NCBI GenBank assembly: GCA_022360875.1
Contig: JAKSBZ010000235.1
Coordinates: 1 to 44,919 of the forward strand
Length of the DNA stretch: 44,919 bases
Reading direction: 5' to 3'
DNA from: Cytophagales bacterium
GTDB lineage: Bacteria; Bacteroidota; Bacteroidia; Cytophagales; Cyclobacteriaceae
Shown here piece by piece: positions 17,118-24,814 of this stretch. The notes beneath the pieces are model-generated. The model was not told where the DNA came from and did not search any database. It worked only from the letters and a program-made list of their open reading frames with translations. Every line of letters begins with the position of its first letter. Position 1 is the stretch's first letter. Position numbers and translations under genes: made by a program.

Positions 17118-19691
17118 CTAAAATTTAAACGCAGCGCTGACTTTTAATCTCCACTCTTTTGCTCTGTAATCGGTGTCGTTGTAATTCAACCGTCTGGTAA
17201 GCTCCAAGCGAATCAGGCGAAAAATATTCTCAACCCCTATGCCCGCATCCACGAAAGGCTTGTCCGGTCTTAACACATTGAATTGCTGCAGTCCGTCATC
17301 GGTCCAGCGGTTGTTGCCGATCAGACCTTTATTAAAAACTTTGTTTTTTGCAGACATGCCGCCCCAAACCACATCGCCCAAAAGCAGGAAACGCACACCC
17401 AGCCAGCGGTTCAAATGCCGGAGTCCGGGGACAGCCGAAGCCAAACGCCCTTCAAAATAATGCTCTAACCGAAGCTCCATGTAATAGTCACTTACAAATT
17501 CAAACTCATTCATACCGCGGATCACCCCATTGAAAGACAACGGCATTTCCGTTCCCTGATGTACGCGAAGCAGCTGATACGGCGCTTCGGTAAACACATA
17601 TCCAGCATTTGCCCAATAAGAAAACGACCCTACTCCCAGCAAAGGCACGTACATCTGGCGGGCTTTAAGAGTCAATTTTCCGTAAGGCTCCCACTGCCCA
17701 TGGTCTCGGTCGTTAAAATAACCCGCGTGCAGCTTCGACTCAAACACCAAATCATTCAGAGGCGGAATCAGCTTCAATTCATTGTTCTTTGTCAAAACAG
17801 CCTTTTTATGTTTTGTATAAACTACCCCCAGTGTGGATTCTGCTGTTTCCAGGGGCAAGTCAATACCCAGATAGCGTTTTTCTTTCGATTTTTCGGTTTT
17901 GTTTCGAAAATTCCAAATGCGCAGTTCGTCATGCGAAAGACTGGCCTCCAGCCGAACATCCGATTTTACGAAGCTTGACCAAAACACTCGCTGCAGCTTG
18001 CGGTAATACGGATTTTTTTTCTTCAAATCTCCCCAGCGGGCAAGCGTTCGCACCCAAGGGTTGACACCTGTTTCAAGCTCCAGAAGACTCAAGGGCATCA
18101 ATTCATCCACCAATTCGGCTCCGAAGTAGGTCCCCTTTTCCAGATTAGTATTGTAAAAAAGCTTTACGTCGTATTTCCAGCGTCTGTCTCTGAAACCGTA
18201 AGCTGCGTTGGGAATCAAAACCCACCTGCGATTAGGCGCAAGATTAAAACGAAAACCCAATCCCAATCGCAATCTTTCCACATTATTATAAGCCGCTGTA
18301 TTCTGATATTTTCCCCAGTTTACCACTTCGCCGTCAGTGTAGCCGTTCACAAAGAAGCGAAGCCATTTCGAAAGGCTTTTCACCGATCCCAGATTGTTGA
18401 TGGAATCAATAACCTGAAGCGAATTCAAAGTCACCGACTGAACTGTGTCCGTTCCGCGGAACTCAGACTGAACCCCTTTCCAATAAGTGACATCCTTATC
18501 CTGCTTGTCTTCCACATAAATCTCAAATTTCTTTTCAAAAACCGAAGAAGGAACCTCCGCCTCAGGCTGATAGTCTCTGTAACGGTAATCATATGTAAGC
18601 AACACGCCGGGCAAGTCCTCGAAGAAATCAGAAATGTCATAACTAACCAAATAACGGGCTTTGAACCACTCTCCGTTAGGCTGGCGCTCCATTTTCTGAA
18701 ACAATTCGAAGCGATTGATGAAATTGATATTGGCGCTCCCGGAAAGCTTTAAATCGGCTTGGACCAGCGCCTTATCTTCCTTGTCAATCCAAAGCATTCC
18801 TTCAAAAGCAAGGCTTCCCCCAATTCTCGGCTCCACTTCTATTTTGTATGTTGGCCGCCCTTCGAACTCCAAGCTGTCGACCAGCCAGACTTTGTAGTTC
18901 ACCTTCCAATAATCCGAAAGCGGCGAATGAATTGCTTTGTCGAGCAGAGTGACCGTATTCTCATTCAGGTCGCCGCCGTGGATGGTGCCTTCGTTCACCA
19001 AGTCCACGATTTCGTCAGTCTCGTCAACGCCAACGCCTTTGAGCCTGCGCCTCAAAACTTTTTCCTTGAACAGACCTCCCTTTTTGTAATTCTCAACCAG
19101 CGACTCTGACACCAGCAAAGGAATAAGCGAAGTATCTGCGTTTGCATTTTTTTGCTGAAGCCCTACGACATACTTTTTTGCCTCCCTGACAAGCTTAATA
19201 TTCTCGATGCCCTTAAGGTTGGTAAGCGACACTTCAACATTGTTGAACGACCGGTTGCGGTATCGTTTGTATTTCTTTTCCGTGATTTCGCTTTTTCTAC
19301 TAGCTGCCTGGCGAATTATCGAATATGCAGGATTTTCCCCAGCTTCAAAAACCACTTCCCCAAGCTCTGAAACTTCTTCCTTCAGTTTCACATCAACGTA
19401 CGAAAACGGCGCTTTCAGCTCAACCGATTTTCGCTGATAACCCACAAACGAAACCTGCAAGCGCACTTGCTTCCAGTGCACCGGCACATAAAACTTAAAC
19501 TTGCCGTCGATATCCGACTCGGCGCCGTAGCCAAACTGCCCCTCCACCGACACATTCGCAAATGACACTCCCTCGCCTGTGAGCGCGTCTTTTACAGTTC
19601 CACTTAATAAATAATGGTCCTGCCCAAGCAGAACCGTGCACTGCAGGCAAAGAACCAAAGCCATAAAAAACTTTACAATTCCTGCCCTCAT
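17118..19691 (-). CDS. Outer-membrane DUF5686 protein with N-terminal CarboxypepD_reg-like domain
   Basis: An outer-membrane protein of unknown function, widespread in Bacteroidota. From the ATG at 19691 the protein has 857 residues. The open frame continues upstream only to a TTG, without signal-peptide character. Residues 1-24 form a signal peptide (MRAGIVKFFMALVLCLQCTVLLGQ). Residues about 27-115 are a carboxypeptidase regulatory-like beta-sandwich (LSGTVKDALTGEGVSFANV, DGKFKFYVP, VSFVGYQ). DUF5686 follows (NPAYSIIRQAASRKSEI, RSFNNVEV), and the C-terminal part has alternating hydrophobic strands of a beta-barrel. The last residue is Phe (SAAFKF), as in many barrel proteins. It ends next to the bidirectional terminator at 17065-17095. 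No SusC/SusD partner is nearby, so it is likely a stand-alone gene. Confidence 0.9.
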   Translation of the reverse strand: MRAGIVKFFMALVLCLQCTVLLGQDHYLLSGTVKDALTGEGVSFANVSVEGQFGYGAESDIDGKFKFYVPVHWKQVRLQVSFVGYQRKSVELKAPFSYVDVKLKEEVSELGEVVFEAGENPAYSIIRQAASRKSEITEKKYKRYRNRSFNNVEVSLTNLKGIENIKLVREAKKYVVGLQQKNANADTSLIPLLVSESLVENYKKGGLFKEKVLRRRLKGVGVDETDEIVDLVNEGTIHGGDLNENTVTLLDKAIHSPLSDYWKVNYKVWLVDSLEFEGRPTYKIEVEPRIGGSLAFEGMLWIDKEDKALVQADLKLSGSANINFINRFELFQKMERQPNGEWFKARYLVSYDISDFFEDLPGVLLTYDYRYRDYQPEAEVPSSVFEKKFEIYVEDKQDKDVTYWKGVQSEFRGTDTVQSVTLNSLQVIDSINNLGSVKSLSKWLRFFVNGYTDGEVVNWGKYQNTAAYNNVERLRLGLGFRFNLAPNRRWVLIPNAAYGFRDRRWKYDVKLFYNTNLEKGTYFGAELVDELMPLSLLELETGVNPWVRTLARWGDLKKKNPYYRKLQRVFWSSFVKSDVRLEASLSHDELRIWNFRNKTEKSKEKRYLGIDLPLETAESTLGVVYTKHKKAVLTKNNELKLIPPLNDLVFESKLHAGYFNDRDHGQWEPYGKLTLKARQMYVPLLGVGSFSYWANAGYVFTEAPYQLLRVHQGTEMPLSFNGVIRGMNEFEFVSDYYMELRLEHYFEGRLASAVPGLRHLNRWLGVRFLLLGDVVWGGMSAKNKVFNKGLIGNNRWTDDGLQQFNVLRPDKPFVDAGIGVENIFRLIRLELTRRLNYNDTDYRAKEWRLKVSAAFKF

Positions 19692-19871
19692 CAAATCAAA
19701 TATTCTCAAAATAAATTCTTGTAAAAAAATCAGTCTAGAAATTTCGAAGCACAATATTAGACAAAAATCACAAAAAACGACGGGCTGGTAAACATTATTA
19801 GCCAGAAAGGAATACGCGGACACTGACAATGAAAATTAAGTGTCCAAAATTTACTTAAATTTGTTTTTTAT

Positions 19872-19901
19872 AAAAAAAAACCTTTCTTATATCAAGAAAG
19901 G
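19872..19901 (-). terminator. Intrinsic terminator after the SHOCT-DUF4870 gene
   Basis: An 8-bp perfect stem (CCTTTCTT 19881-19888 with AAGAAAGG 19894-19901) is followed on the minus strand by nine T residues. It separates this gene from the DUF5686 gene, which must then have its own promoter between about 19692 and 19870. Confidence 0.85.
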
Positions 19902-19955
19902 TCTTTCATTACCGAAACACATCTCGGTCGGCCAGTATCTTACTTATCCTCGGTC

Positions 19956-20432
19956 TTAAATAATTCGAATAGCCATCGGATATTCCCAAATCTTGCCTTC
20001 TCCGGCGCGCAGGCCTGCAATTATCACCGAAACAAAGTACACAATACCCAATACCGGTAGGAGTACAAAACCTATCCATATAAACATCAAAAGCACCGAT
20101 AATAGTGCATAAATATGATAGCTGATTAAGGCGTTCACAATATTTTTTCCATGCCGGTCAATTTCCTGATGTTTTTCTCGGTTGGTTAGCCACAAACCCA
20201 CAGAAGCGAATAAGCCCAGATACGGCACAATTATTCCTAAAAACTGCGACAGGTGCATGAACATGCAATACTTGTCCAACTCCATTCCGAAAAGATCTTT
20301 GCCAAAACCAGATGAATTGGCACCTGGATGCGAATCTTCAAGTATTTTCCTTTTCTCACTTTCGAATTCCTCTTCCGTGATAATATTCTTTTCTTTAAGA
20401 TCGTTTAGTTTTTCTAATTCTGAATACCTCAT
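19956..20432 (-). CDS. SHOCT and DUF4870 domain membrane protein
   Basis: A 158-residue protein. Residues about 3-32 (YSELEKLNDLKEKNIITEEEF) match a SHOCT-type short helical domain, usually an oligomerisation element. From about residue 50 the DUF4870 fold follows, with four hydrophobic segments (LSQFLGIIVPYLGLFASVGLWL; NIVNALISYHIYALLSVLLMFIWIGFVLL; LGIVYFVSVIIAGLRA) and the conserved EIDRHGKNIVNA loop. The function of DUF4870 is not known. It lies 42 bases downstream of the oxidase cluster on the same strand, with no terminator visible between them, so it may be read through. It has its own terminator at 19872-19901. Confidence 0.85.
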   Translation of the reverse strand: MRYSELEKLNDLKEKNIITEEEFESEKRKILEDSHPGANSSGFGKDLFGMELDKYCMFMHLSQFLGIIVPYLGLFASVGLWLTNREKHQEIDRHGKNIVNALISYHIYALLSVLLMFIWIGFVLLPVLGIVYFVSVIIAGLRAGEGKIWEYPMAIRII

Positions 20433-20474
20433 AAAAACCTTTTTTCAAACAATTTACAGAAAATATGCAAAAAA

Positions 20475-20720
20475 TCAATTATAATCATTTTTTAGATTTT
20501 TCTTTGCATTTTTTCTCCAAAAATAAATTATTAATAATATCACCACATACGGCATTACGAACAAATACAGGATCCCCATATTCAAGCCTGCAGCGAAGCT
20601 TTCTGAATCTCCCTGGCTGACATTGCTCTCAACCGAAGCGCGGCACATGGCACACTGCGCCGGCAAATTCCGGACATAAAGCATAATGCAGATAAACAAA
20701 GCTGTCAGTTTAGTTTTCAT
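20475..20720 (-). CDS. Small CAMC-motif membrane protein of the oxidase cluster (81 aa)
   Basis: Residues 1-21 form a signal peptide (MKTKLTALFICIMLYVRNLPA). The mature N-terminus has CAMC, a CxxC motif in QCAMCRASVESNVSQGD. One membrane helix follows (MGILYLFVMPYVVILLIIYFW), with a short basic cytoplasmic tail. A protein of this shape, with CAMC and a 'GLNxGILYLxxMPY' stretch, recurs next to cytochrome oxidase genes in Bacteroidota as far as I recall. Its role is not established; the exposed CxxC suggests a metal-delivery or thiol function for the oxidase, but that is inference. It begins 15 bases after the DUF420 gene and is the last gene of the cluster. Confidence 0.8.
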   Translation of the reverse strand: MKTKLTALFICIMLYVRNLPAQCAMCRASVESNVSQGDSESFAAGLNMGILYLFVMPYVVILLIIYFWRKNAKKNLKNDYN

Positions 20721-20735
20721 AACTCATAATAGATC

Positions 20736-21275
20736 TCAATACAAATAGTATGGGCGGATCATATAATAAACCGCCACACCCGTCACCGAAACATAAAGCC
20801 AGACCGGAAACGCGTAACGAACAATTTTCCGGTGCTTTGCATTTCTGCCTGTCCAGGCAAAATAATAGGCAAACAACACAAGCGGCAAAGCCGCGGCGGC
20901 CAGCAGAATATGCGAAAGCAGTAGAGCGAAATAGAGTATCCTTTCGTTTCCGACTCCGCCGAACTTCGCCGAAGGCACCGAAGCATGATAAACCACATAG
21001 GACACAAGAAACAAGCATCCCAAAATCAACGCAACCGTCATGGCCGACTTATGCCGCGTGAGCCTGCCCTTCTTTACAGACCAAACGGCATATATCAGCA
21101 CAAAGACGGTAAGTCCGTTAACAGCGGCGTGCAGACGGGGCAAAAAATACACCCAGCTGCCAGACACGCTTAGCTTTGCAGGATTAAACAGCAGAAAAGC
21201 CACCAGCAACGGCACAACAACAGAAAGGACGACAATCAGAGCCGTTTGTTTTTTTTCCGACCATGAAACAATCAT
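20736..21275 (-). CDS. DUF420 (CtaM-like) oxidase accessory membrane protein
   Basis: A 179-residue membrane protein with about five hydrophobic segments. Conserved DUF420 features are LPRLHAAVNGLTVFVLIYA, the YHAS element after the third segment, LLSHILLAAAALPLVL, and the terminal part with RKIVRYAFPVWLYVSVTGVAVYYM. Family knowledge: CtaM-type DUF420 proteins are needed for maturation of heme-copper oxidases in Gram-positive bacteria. The start overlaps the stop of the upstream SCO-like gene by 4 bases (ATGA), so they are translationally coupled. Confidence 0.88.
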   Translation of the reverse strand: MIVSWSEKKQTALIVVLSVVVPLLVAFLLFNPAKLSVSGSWVYFLPRLHAAVNGLTVFVLIYAVWSVKKGRLTRHKSAMTVALILGCLFLVSYVVYHASVPSAKFGGVGNERILYFALLLSHILLAAAALPLVLFAYYFAWTGRNAKHRKIVRYAFPVWLYVSVTGVAVYYMIRPYYLY

Positions 21276-21808
21276 ATTTCCTCTTTTTTTTCTTGAATCA
21301 AAATCTGTATTTCCACATTCAGCCGGTCAGCTTCCCGGGGATCGGTCATGACGAAAGTCCCGCGCAAGCGTTTCCGTCCATCTATTAAGGCAAAACGGTT
21401 TGCGTCCGCCTGGTCAGGAATCATTTTGTCCATCAATCTGCGCGCCTGCGACTTAGAAGCAAACACCCAGGTAATTTTATCTGAATCTTTATTCAAATAC
21501 ATATGCTCACAAAGCCGGTTTTTTAGCGCTTCATCCGGCACAAAGAGCTTTACGCAAAAGCTCCCTGCCTCTCCCAGCATTTCGAAAATGCGGTCAAGCT
21601 GCGCAATAGTTTTGTAAGCCTCCGGGCTTTCTTCCAAGCATCCGAAAACCAGTATTCCCGGCTGCCGCTCAGCAATAAACAAAGAATCCTCGCGATAAGC
21701 TCCGGCTTCAAGAACCGGAAGCCGGAACTCGTTTTCACCGAAAAAATTCAGGAACAGCAAGACCCCAAAAGGAAAGACGAACAAAAGAAACAAAGCAAGT
21801 CTCTTCAT
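21272..21808 (-). CDS. SCO-like protein without copper-binding cysteines
   Basis: A 178-residue protein with an N-terminal membrane anchor (residues 4-22, LALFLLFVFPFGVLLFLNFF). The start (FGENEFRLPV) and the end (FALIDGRKRLRGTFVMTDPREADRLNVEIQILIQEK) match Bacteroidota SCO1/SenC proteins of oxidase clusters, which typically end with a 'IRGYYDGT...VDRL..EIKILL' segment. The part that should hold the CxxxC copper site reads GILVFGCLEESPEA: only one Cys, with no second at the required spacing, and no conserved distal His is evident. It therefore may not bind copper as SCO does. It sits in the usual SCO place, between subunit IV and DUF420, 103 bases after subunit IV. It may be a degenerate, structural SCO paralogue. 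A true SCO may be encoded elsewhere. Confidence 0.65.
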   Translation of the reverse strand: MKRLALFLLFVFPFGVLLFLNFFGENEFRLPVLEAGAYREDSLFIAERQPGILVFGCLEESPEAYKTIAQLDRIFEMLGEAGSFCVKLFVPDEALKNRLCEHMYLNKDSDKITWVFASKSQARRLMDKMIPDQADANRFALIDGRKRLRGTFVMTDPREADRLNVEIQILIQEKKEEI

Positions 21809-21911
21809 TTTAGTAAAAGAATTATATAGTCATTGCAAGCACATGTGTTAAAGCTAGTATCCATAAGCAAGCAGCCTATTTTCCGGATAAACATTTAACG
21901 ACCAAGCAGAA

Positions 21912-22292
21912 TCATTCCGACTGTTCCACCACATTCACGCCATCAGTTCGGCCGGTTTCTTCAAGAAGCGTTGGTCCTTCCGATCCCACCAAGGCCACCG
22001 CAAGCCATGCAAGAAAAACCACCGTCGGAAAGATCACCGCCCACTTCAACACTTTGTGCTCATAGCCCAGATGCATGAATTCCCAGATAATAAATCCCGC
22101 CTTGAGCATGGTGAGCAGTCCAAAGATCGAGTAGAGCATCATCCCCTTCGGAACCGTATAAGCGAATATAAATTCGACGACGGTGATAAGCGCCACAACC
22201 ATTGCAATCCGCAGCAGCTGAATCACTTTCTGCCTGTTGGCCGGCTTTGCTTCCGGACTGTTCACGTTAAAATCAAATTCCTGGTAAGCCAT
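21912..22292 (-). CDS. Cytochrome c oxidase subunit IV family protein
   Basis: A small membrane subunit of the aa3 oxidase (126 residues). Three hydrophobic segments are visible (IAMVVALITVVEFIFAYTV; LYSIFGLLTMLKAGFIIWEFMHLG; WAVIFPTVVFLAWLAVAL). The AGFIIWEFMHLGYEHK segment is typical of the bacterial subunit IV family. The C-terminus is an acidic tail. It begins 23 bases after the larger subunit III gene. Family knowledge: subunit IV stabilises the assembled oxidase; it carries no cofactor. Confidence 0.88.
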   Translation of the reverse strand: MAYQEFDFNVNSPEAKPANRQKVIQLLRIAMVVALITVVEFIFAYTVPKGMMLYSIFGLLTMLKAGFIIWEFMHLGYEHKVLKWAVIFPTVVFLAWLAVALVGSEGPTLLEETGRTDGVNVVEQSE

Positions 22293-22315
22293 GTTTACGT
22301 TTTATTGTTAGCCAA

Positions 22316-23095
22316 TCAAATCAGGTAAAACAGGGTAAAGACAAATACCCACACCAAGTCAACAAAATGCCAGTAAAGGCCCACTTTTTCCACCATTTCG
22401 TAGTGTCCCCGCTTTTCGTAAATCCCCACGGTTACATTGTAAAAAATGATAACCAGCAGCACAATGCCGCTGAACACATGGAATCCGTGAAAACCCGTTA
22501 TAAAGAAAAACAGCTGACCAAAGGCCTGCGGCCCGTACTCGTTGTAGGACAGATTTGCCCCGTGAATCAATTGCTCTATCCACTGGCCGTCCACCAGCCG
22601 TTTCACAACCATGCCCGTTTCGGTACCGTGAATAAAGTGCGACCACTCCCACGCCTGGCATCCCAGAAAAGTCAACCCGCCCACAATCGTCCAAAGCAGC
22701 CATTTCTCAACATCTTTTTTATTTCTTCGGTGCCCGGCTTCCACTGCCAGCACCATTGTTACCGAGCTCAGAATTAGAATAAAACTCATCAGGGCAACGA
22801 ACACCAAAGGGAGCTTCACTCCATGCAGGAACGGAACAGCAGTAAACACTTCTTCGGGCACCGGCCAGTAATTTTCGGAAGGAACGAAAATATCAGGAAT
22901 AAGCGTCTCGGCCGGATACGAAGGATAGCTGGATCTGATTAGTCCGTAAGCAGTCAGAAGTCCCGCAAACGTGAATGCATCAGAAACCAGGAAGAACCAC
23001 ATCATGAGCTTGCCGTAACTGGCTTTCATCGGCGCCTTTCCTCCCGCCCATAAATCCTCAGCCGAATCCGTTGTAACTGCTGCTTTAGATGACAT
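22316..23095 (-). CDS. Cytochrome c oxidase subunit III (larger paralogue)
   Basis: A 259-residue subunit III of the heme-copper oxidase, with about six to seven membrane segments. Typical residues include MMWFFLVSDAFTFAGLLTAY, LTFLGCQAWEWSHF, FFFITGFHGFHVFSGIVLL with the HGFHV segment, and LYWHFVDLVWVFVFTLFYL at the end. A hydrophilic N-terminus of about 25 residues precedes the first helix. The loop between the first and second helices (about 40 residues, with PSENYWPVPEEV) is longer than in the smaller paralogue. It lies 179 bases downstream of the smaller subunit III gene. Confidence 0.93.
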   Translation of the reverse strand: MSSKAAVTTDSAEDLWAGGKAPMKASYGKLMMWFFLVSDAFTFAGLLTAYGLIRSSYPSYPAETLIPDIFVPSENYWPVPEEVFTAVPFLHGVKLPLVFVALMSFILILSSVTMVLAVEAGHRRNKKDVEKWLLWTIVGGLTFLGCQAWEWSHFIHGTETGMVVKRLVDGQWIEQLIHGANLSYNEYGPQAFGQLFFFITGFHGFHVFSGIVLLVIIFYNVTVGIYEKRGHYEMVEKVGLYWHFVDLVWVFVFTLFYLI

Positions 23096-23274
23096 AAATT
23101 GCTTTGTTATAATTGTTGATTAGTATGTACTTCGTACTTTTTTATTATTCTCAGTTATGTTTTGCAGCCAGCGCCTTTACAGAATTTTAGCTAAGCTAAG
23201 TTGCTGGCAGTACACATTGCTCTTTTTTTCGGAGCCGAAATTTGAACCTAAAGCCATACCGGCAGCACCGAAGC

Positions 23275-23868
23275 CTAGTGATTCATCAGGAGAAAAACGA
23301 AAAGGTAAACCCAAAGAATTCCCAGAAAATGCCAGTAAGTCGCGCACATTTCTATCTGCCTCAATCGCCCGGAGTGAATTTTCATCCGAAAAGCATTTAC
23401 CGACACTACCGCCAGAAAGATAATTCCAGACACAAGATGCAACCCATGAAGTCCCGTAAAAACATACAGAAACGAACCCGCCGGATTTCCTACAAAATAC
23501 ACATTCTGAGCCACAAGCCCGGCCCAGGAATAATACTGCATTCCCAAAAATCCAACACCCAGCACTAATGTCGACAGTATTCCGATCTTAACATGCTCAG
23601 TTTTGTCTCGGCTAGCCGCCCGGTAGGCCCAATGCATTGCCGCGCTGCTCACAAGAATGAGCGCAGTGCTGTACCACAGCGCCTGCGGCAATTCATAATC
23701 CAGCCAATTGCCGTCTCCTTTTTTTACGATGTATGCGCTGGTCAGCGCCGCGAACAGCATAAAAGTCGTCCCTAGAAAAAGCCAGAGCGCAAACTTGTGG
23801 GGATCCATTCGGAGATGGTCAGACTTCGGGTTAAGTATTATCACTTGTTTGTTCGCTGGATACTGCAT
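23275..23868 (-). CDS. Cytochrome c oxidase subunit III (smaller paralogue)
   Basis: A 197-residue subunit III-like protein with five membrane segments (KFALWLFLGTTFMLFAALTSAYIV, LWYSTALILVSSAAMHWAY, ILSTLVLGVGFLGMQYYSW, FLYVFTGLHGLHLVSGIIFL, TYWHFLGILWVYLFVFLLM). It has the GLHGLHL and YWHFLGILW elements of the family. Having two subunit III-type genes side by side is a feature I associate with Bacteroidota oxidase clusters. It starts 16 bases after the heme O synthase gene. Confidence 0.92.
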   Translation of the reverse strand: MQYPANKQVIILNPKSDHLRMDPHKFALWLFLGTTFMLFAALTSAYIVKKGDGNWLDYELPQALWYSTALILVSSAAMHWAYRAASRDKTEHVKIGILSTLVLGVGFLGMQYYSWAGLVAQNVYFVGNPAGSFLYVFTGLHGLHLVSGIIFLAVVSVNAFRMKIHSGRLRQIEMCATYWHFLGILWVYLFVFLLMNH

Positions 23869-23884
23869 AGAATTTTTTCTTATT

Positions 23885-24787
23885 TCAAATTTTATCCACT
23901 AGATAAGCTAATTGAACGAGCGGCAAATAAAAGAAAGAACCGAACATGACTTTCAAGGCATTTCTGCGCGAGCCTTCTCTGATCAGCGAAATCGTCTGGC
24001 TCAAAAAAAGCACGCCGCATACAGTCGCCGCAAGCGCCGAATACAAGCCTGTCAGCCCAAACAATGAAGGAAGAATTCCCATCGGGATCAAAAACATTGT
24101 GTATATCATAATCTGCACTGCAGTGCTCAAATCTTTTTTCCCGCCGTTGGGCAAAAGCTTAAAACCCGCCTTTCTGTAGTCTTCATCCGCCGCCCAGGCG
24201 ATGGCCCAAAAATGCGGAAACTGCCAGAAGAACTGGATGCCAAATACAGCCAATCCTTCGGGACCAATGCTCCCCGTGGCGGCAATCCAACCCAAGAGCG
24301 GAGGAAGAGCACCCGGAACAGCTCCAACAAACACTGCTATTGGACCTTTTCTTTTCAACGGCGTGTACACATAGGCATACAAAACCACGGATGCCATGGA
24401 AAGCAGTACCACAAAAATATTCGTAAACACATAGAGCAAGGCAAAACCCAGCACAGCCGCCAGCGCCGCAAATAAATATGCTTCCCTGTCACTCATTCTT
24501 CCGGCAGGCAGCGGACGGTTCATCGTGCGTTTCATTAACCGGTCATATTCCTTCTCCTGAATCTGATTAAGCGCGATGGAAGCGCCTGAAACAAGCAATC
24601 CGCCAACAGAGAGCATAAGCAGCACCGTCCAGTCAATCATTCCACGCACTCCAAGCGCATAGCCAAAAGCCGAAGAAAAAGCCACAAGCAACGAAAGCCG
24701 GATCTTCAACAAAACCAAGCAGTCTTTTACTTTGCCATAGAAGACCGTCAAAGCAGCCGTTCGGGTATCTGTTTCTGCTGTCCACAT
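23885..24787 (-). CDS. ctaB: Protoheme IX farnesyltransferase (heme O synthase)
   Basis: Converts heme B to heme O with farnesyl diphosphate in the cytoplasmic membrane. The UbiA-type motif is NQIQEKEYDRLMKRTMNRPL, near residue 97. The second Asp-rich motif, AIAWAADEDYRKAGFKLLP, is near residue 195. About nine hydrophobic segments are visible and length (300) is normal. It starts 27 bases after the subunit I gene. The heme A synthase (ctaA/COX15) that would complete heme A synthesis does not occur in this window. Confidence 0.95.
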   Translation of the reverse strand: MWTAETDTRTAALTVFYGKVKDCLVLLKIRLSLLVAFSSAFGYALGVRGMIDWTVLLMLSVGGLLVSGASIALNQIQEKEYDRLMKRTMNRPLPAGRMSDREAYLFAALAAVLGFALLYVFTNIFVVLLSMASVVLYAYVYTPLKRKGPIAVFVGAVPGALPPLLGWIAATGSIGPEGLAVFGIQFFWQFPHFWAIAWAADEDYRKAGFKLLPNGGKKDLSTAVQIMIYTMFLIPMGILPSLFGLTGLYSALAATVCGVLFLSQTISLIREGSRRNALKVMFGSFFYLPLVQLAYLVDKI

Positions 24788-24814
24788 ATTGACAAATGCT
24801 TTAATCTGGTTTGG

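Noticed and set aside
23227..23240. TTTCGGAGCCGAAA palindrome between the two subunit III genes as a terminator
   Set aside because: The hairpin is followed by A residues, not T, on the minus strand where the genes lie, so it cannot be an intrinsic terminator there.
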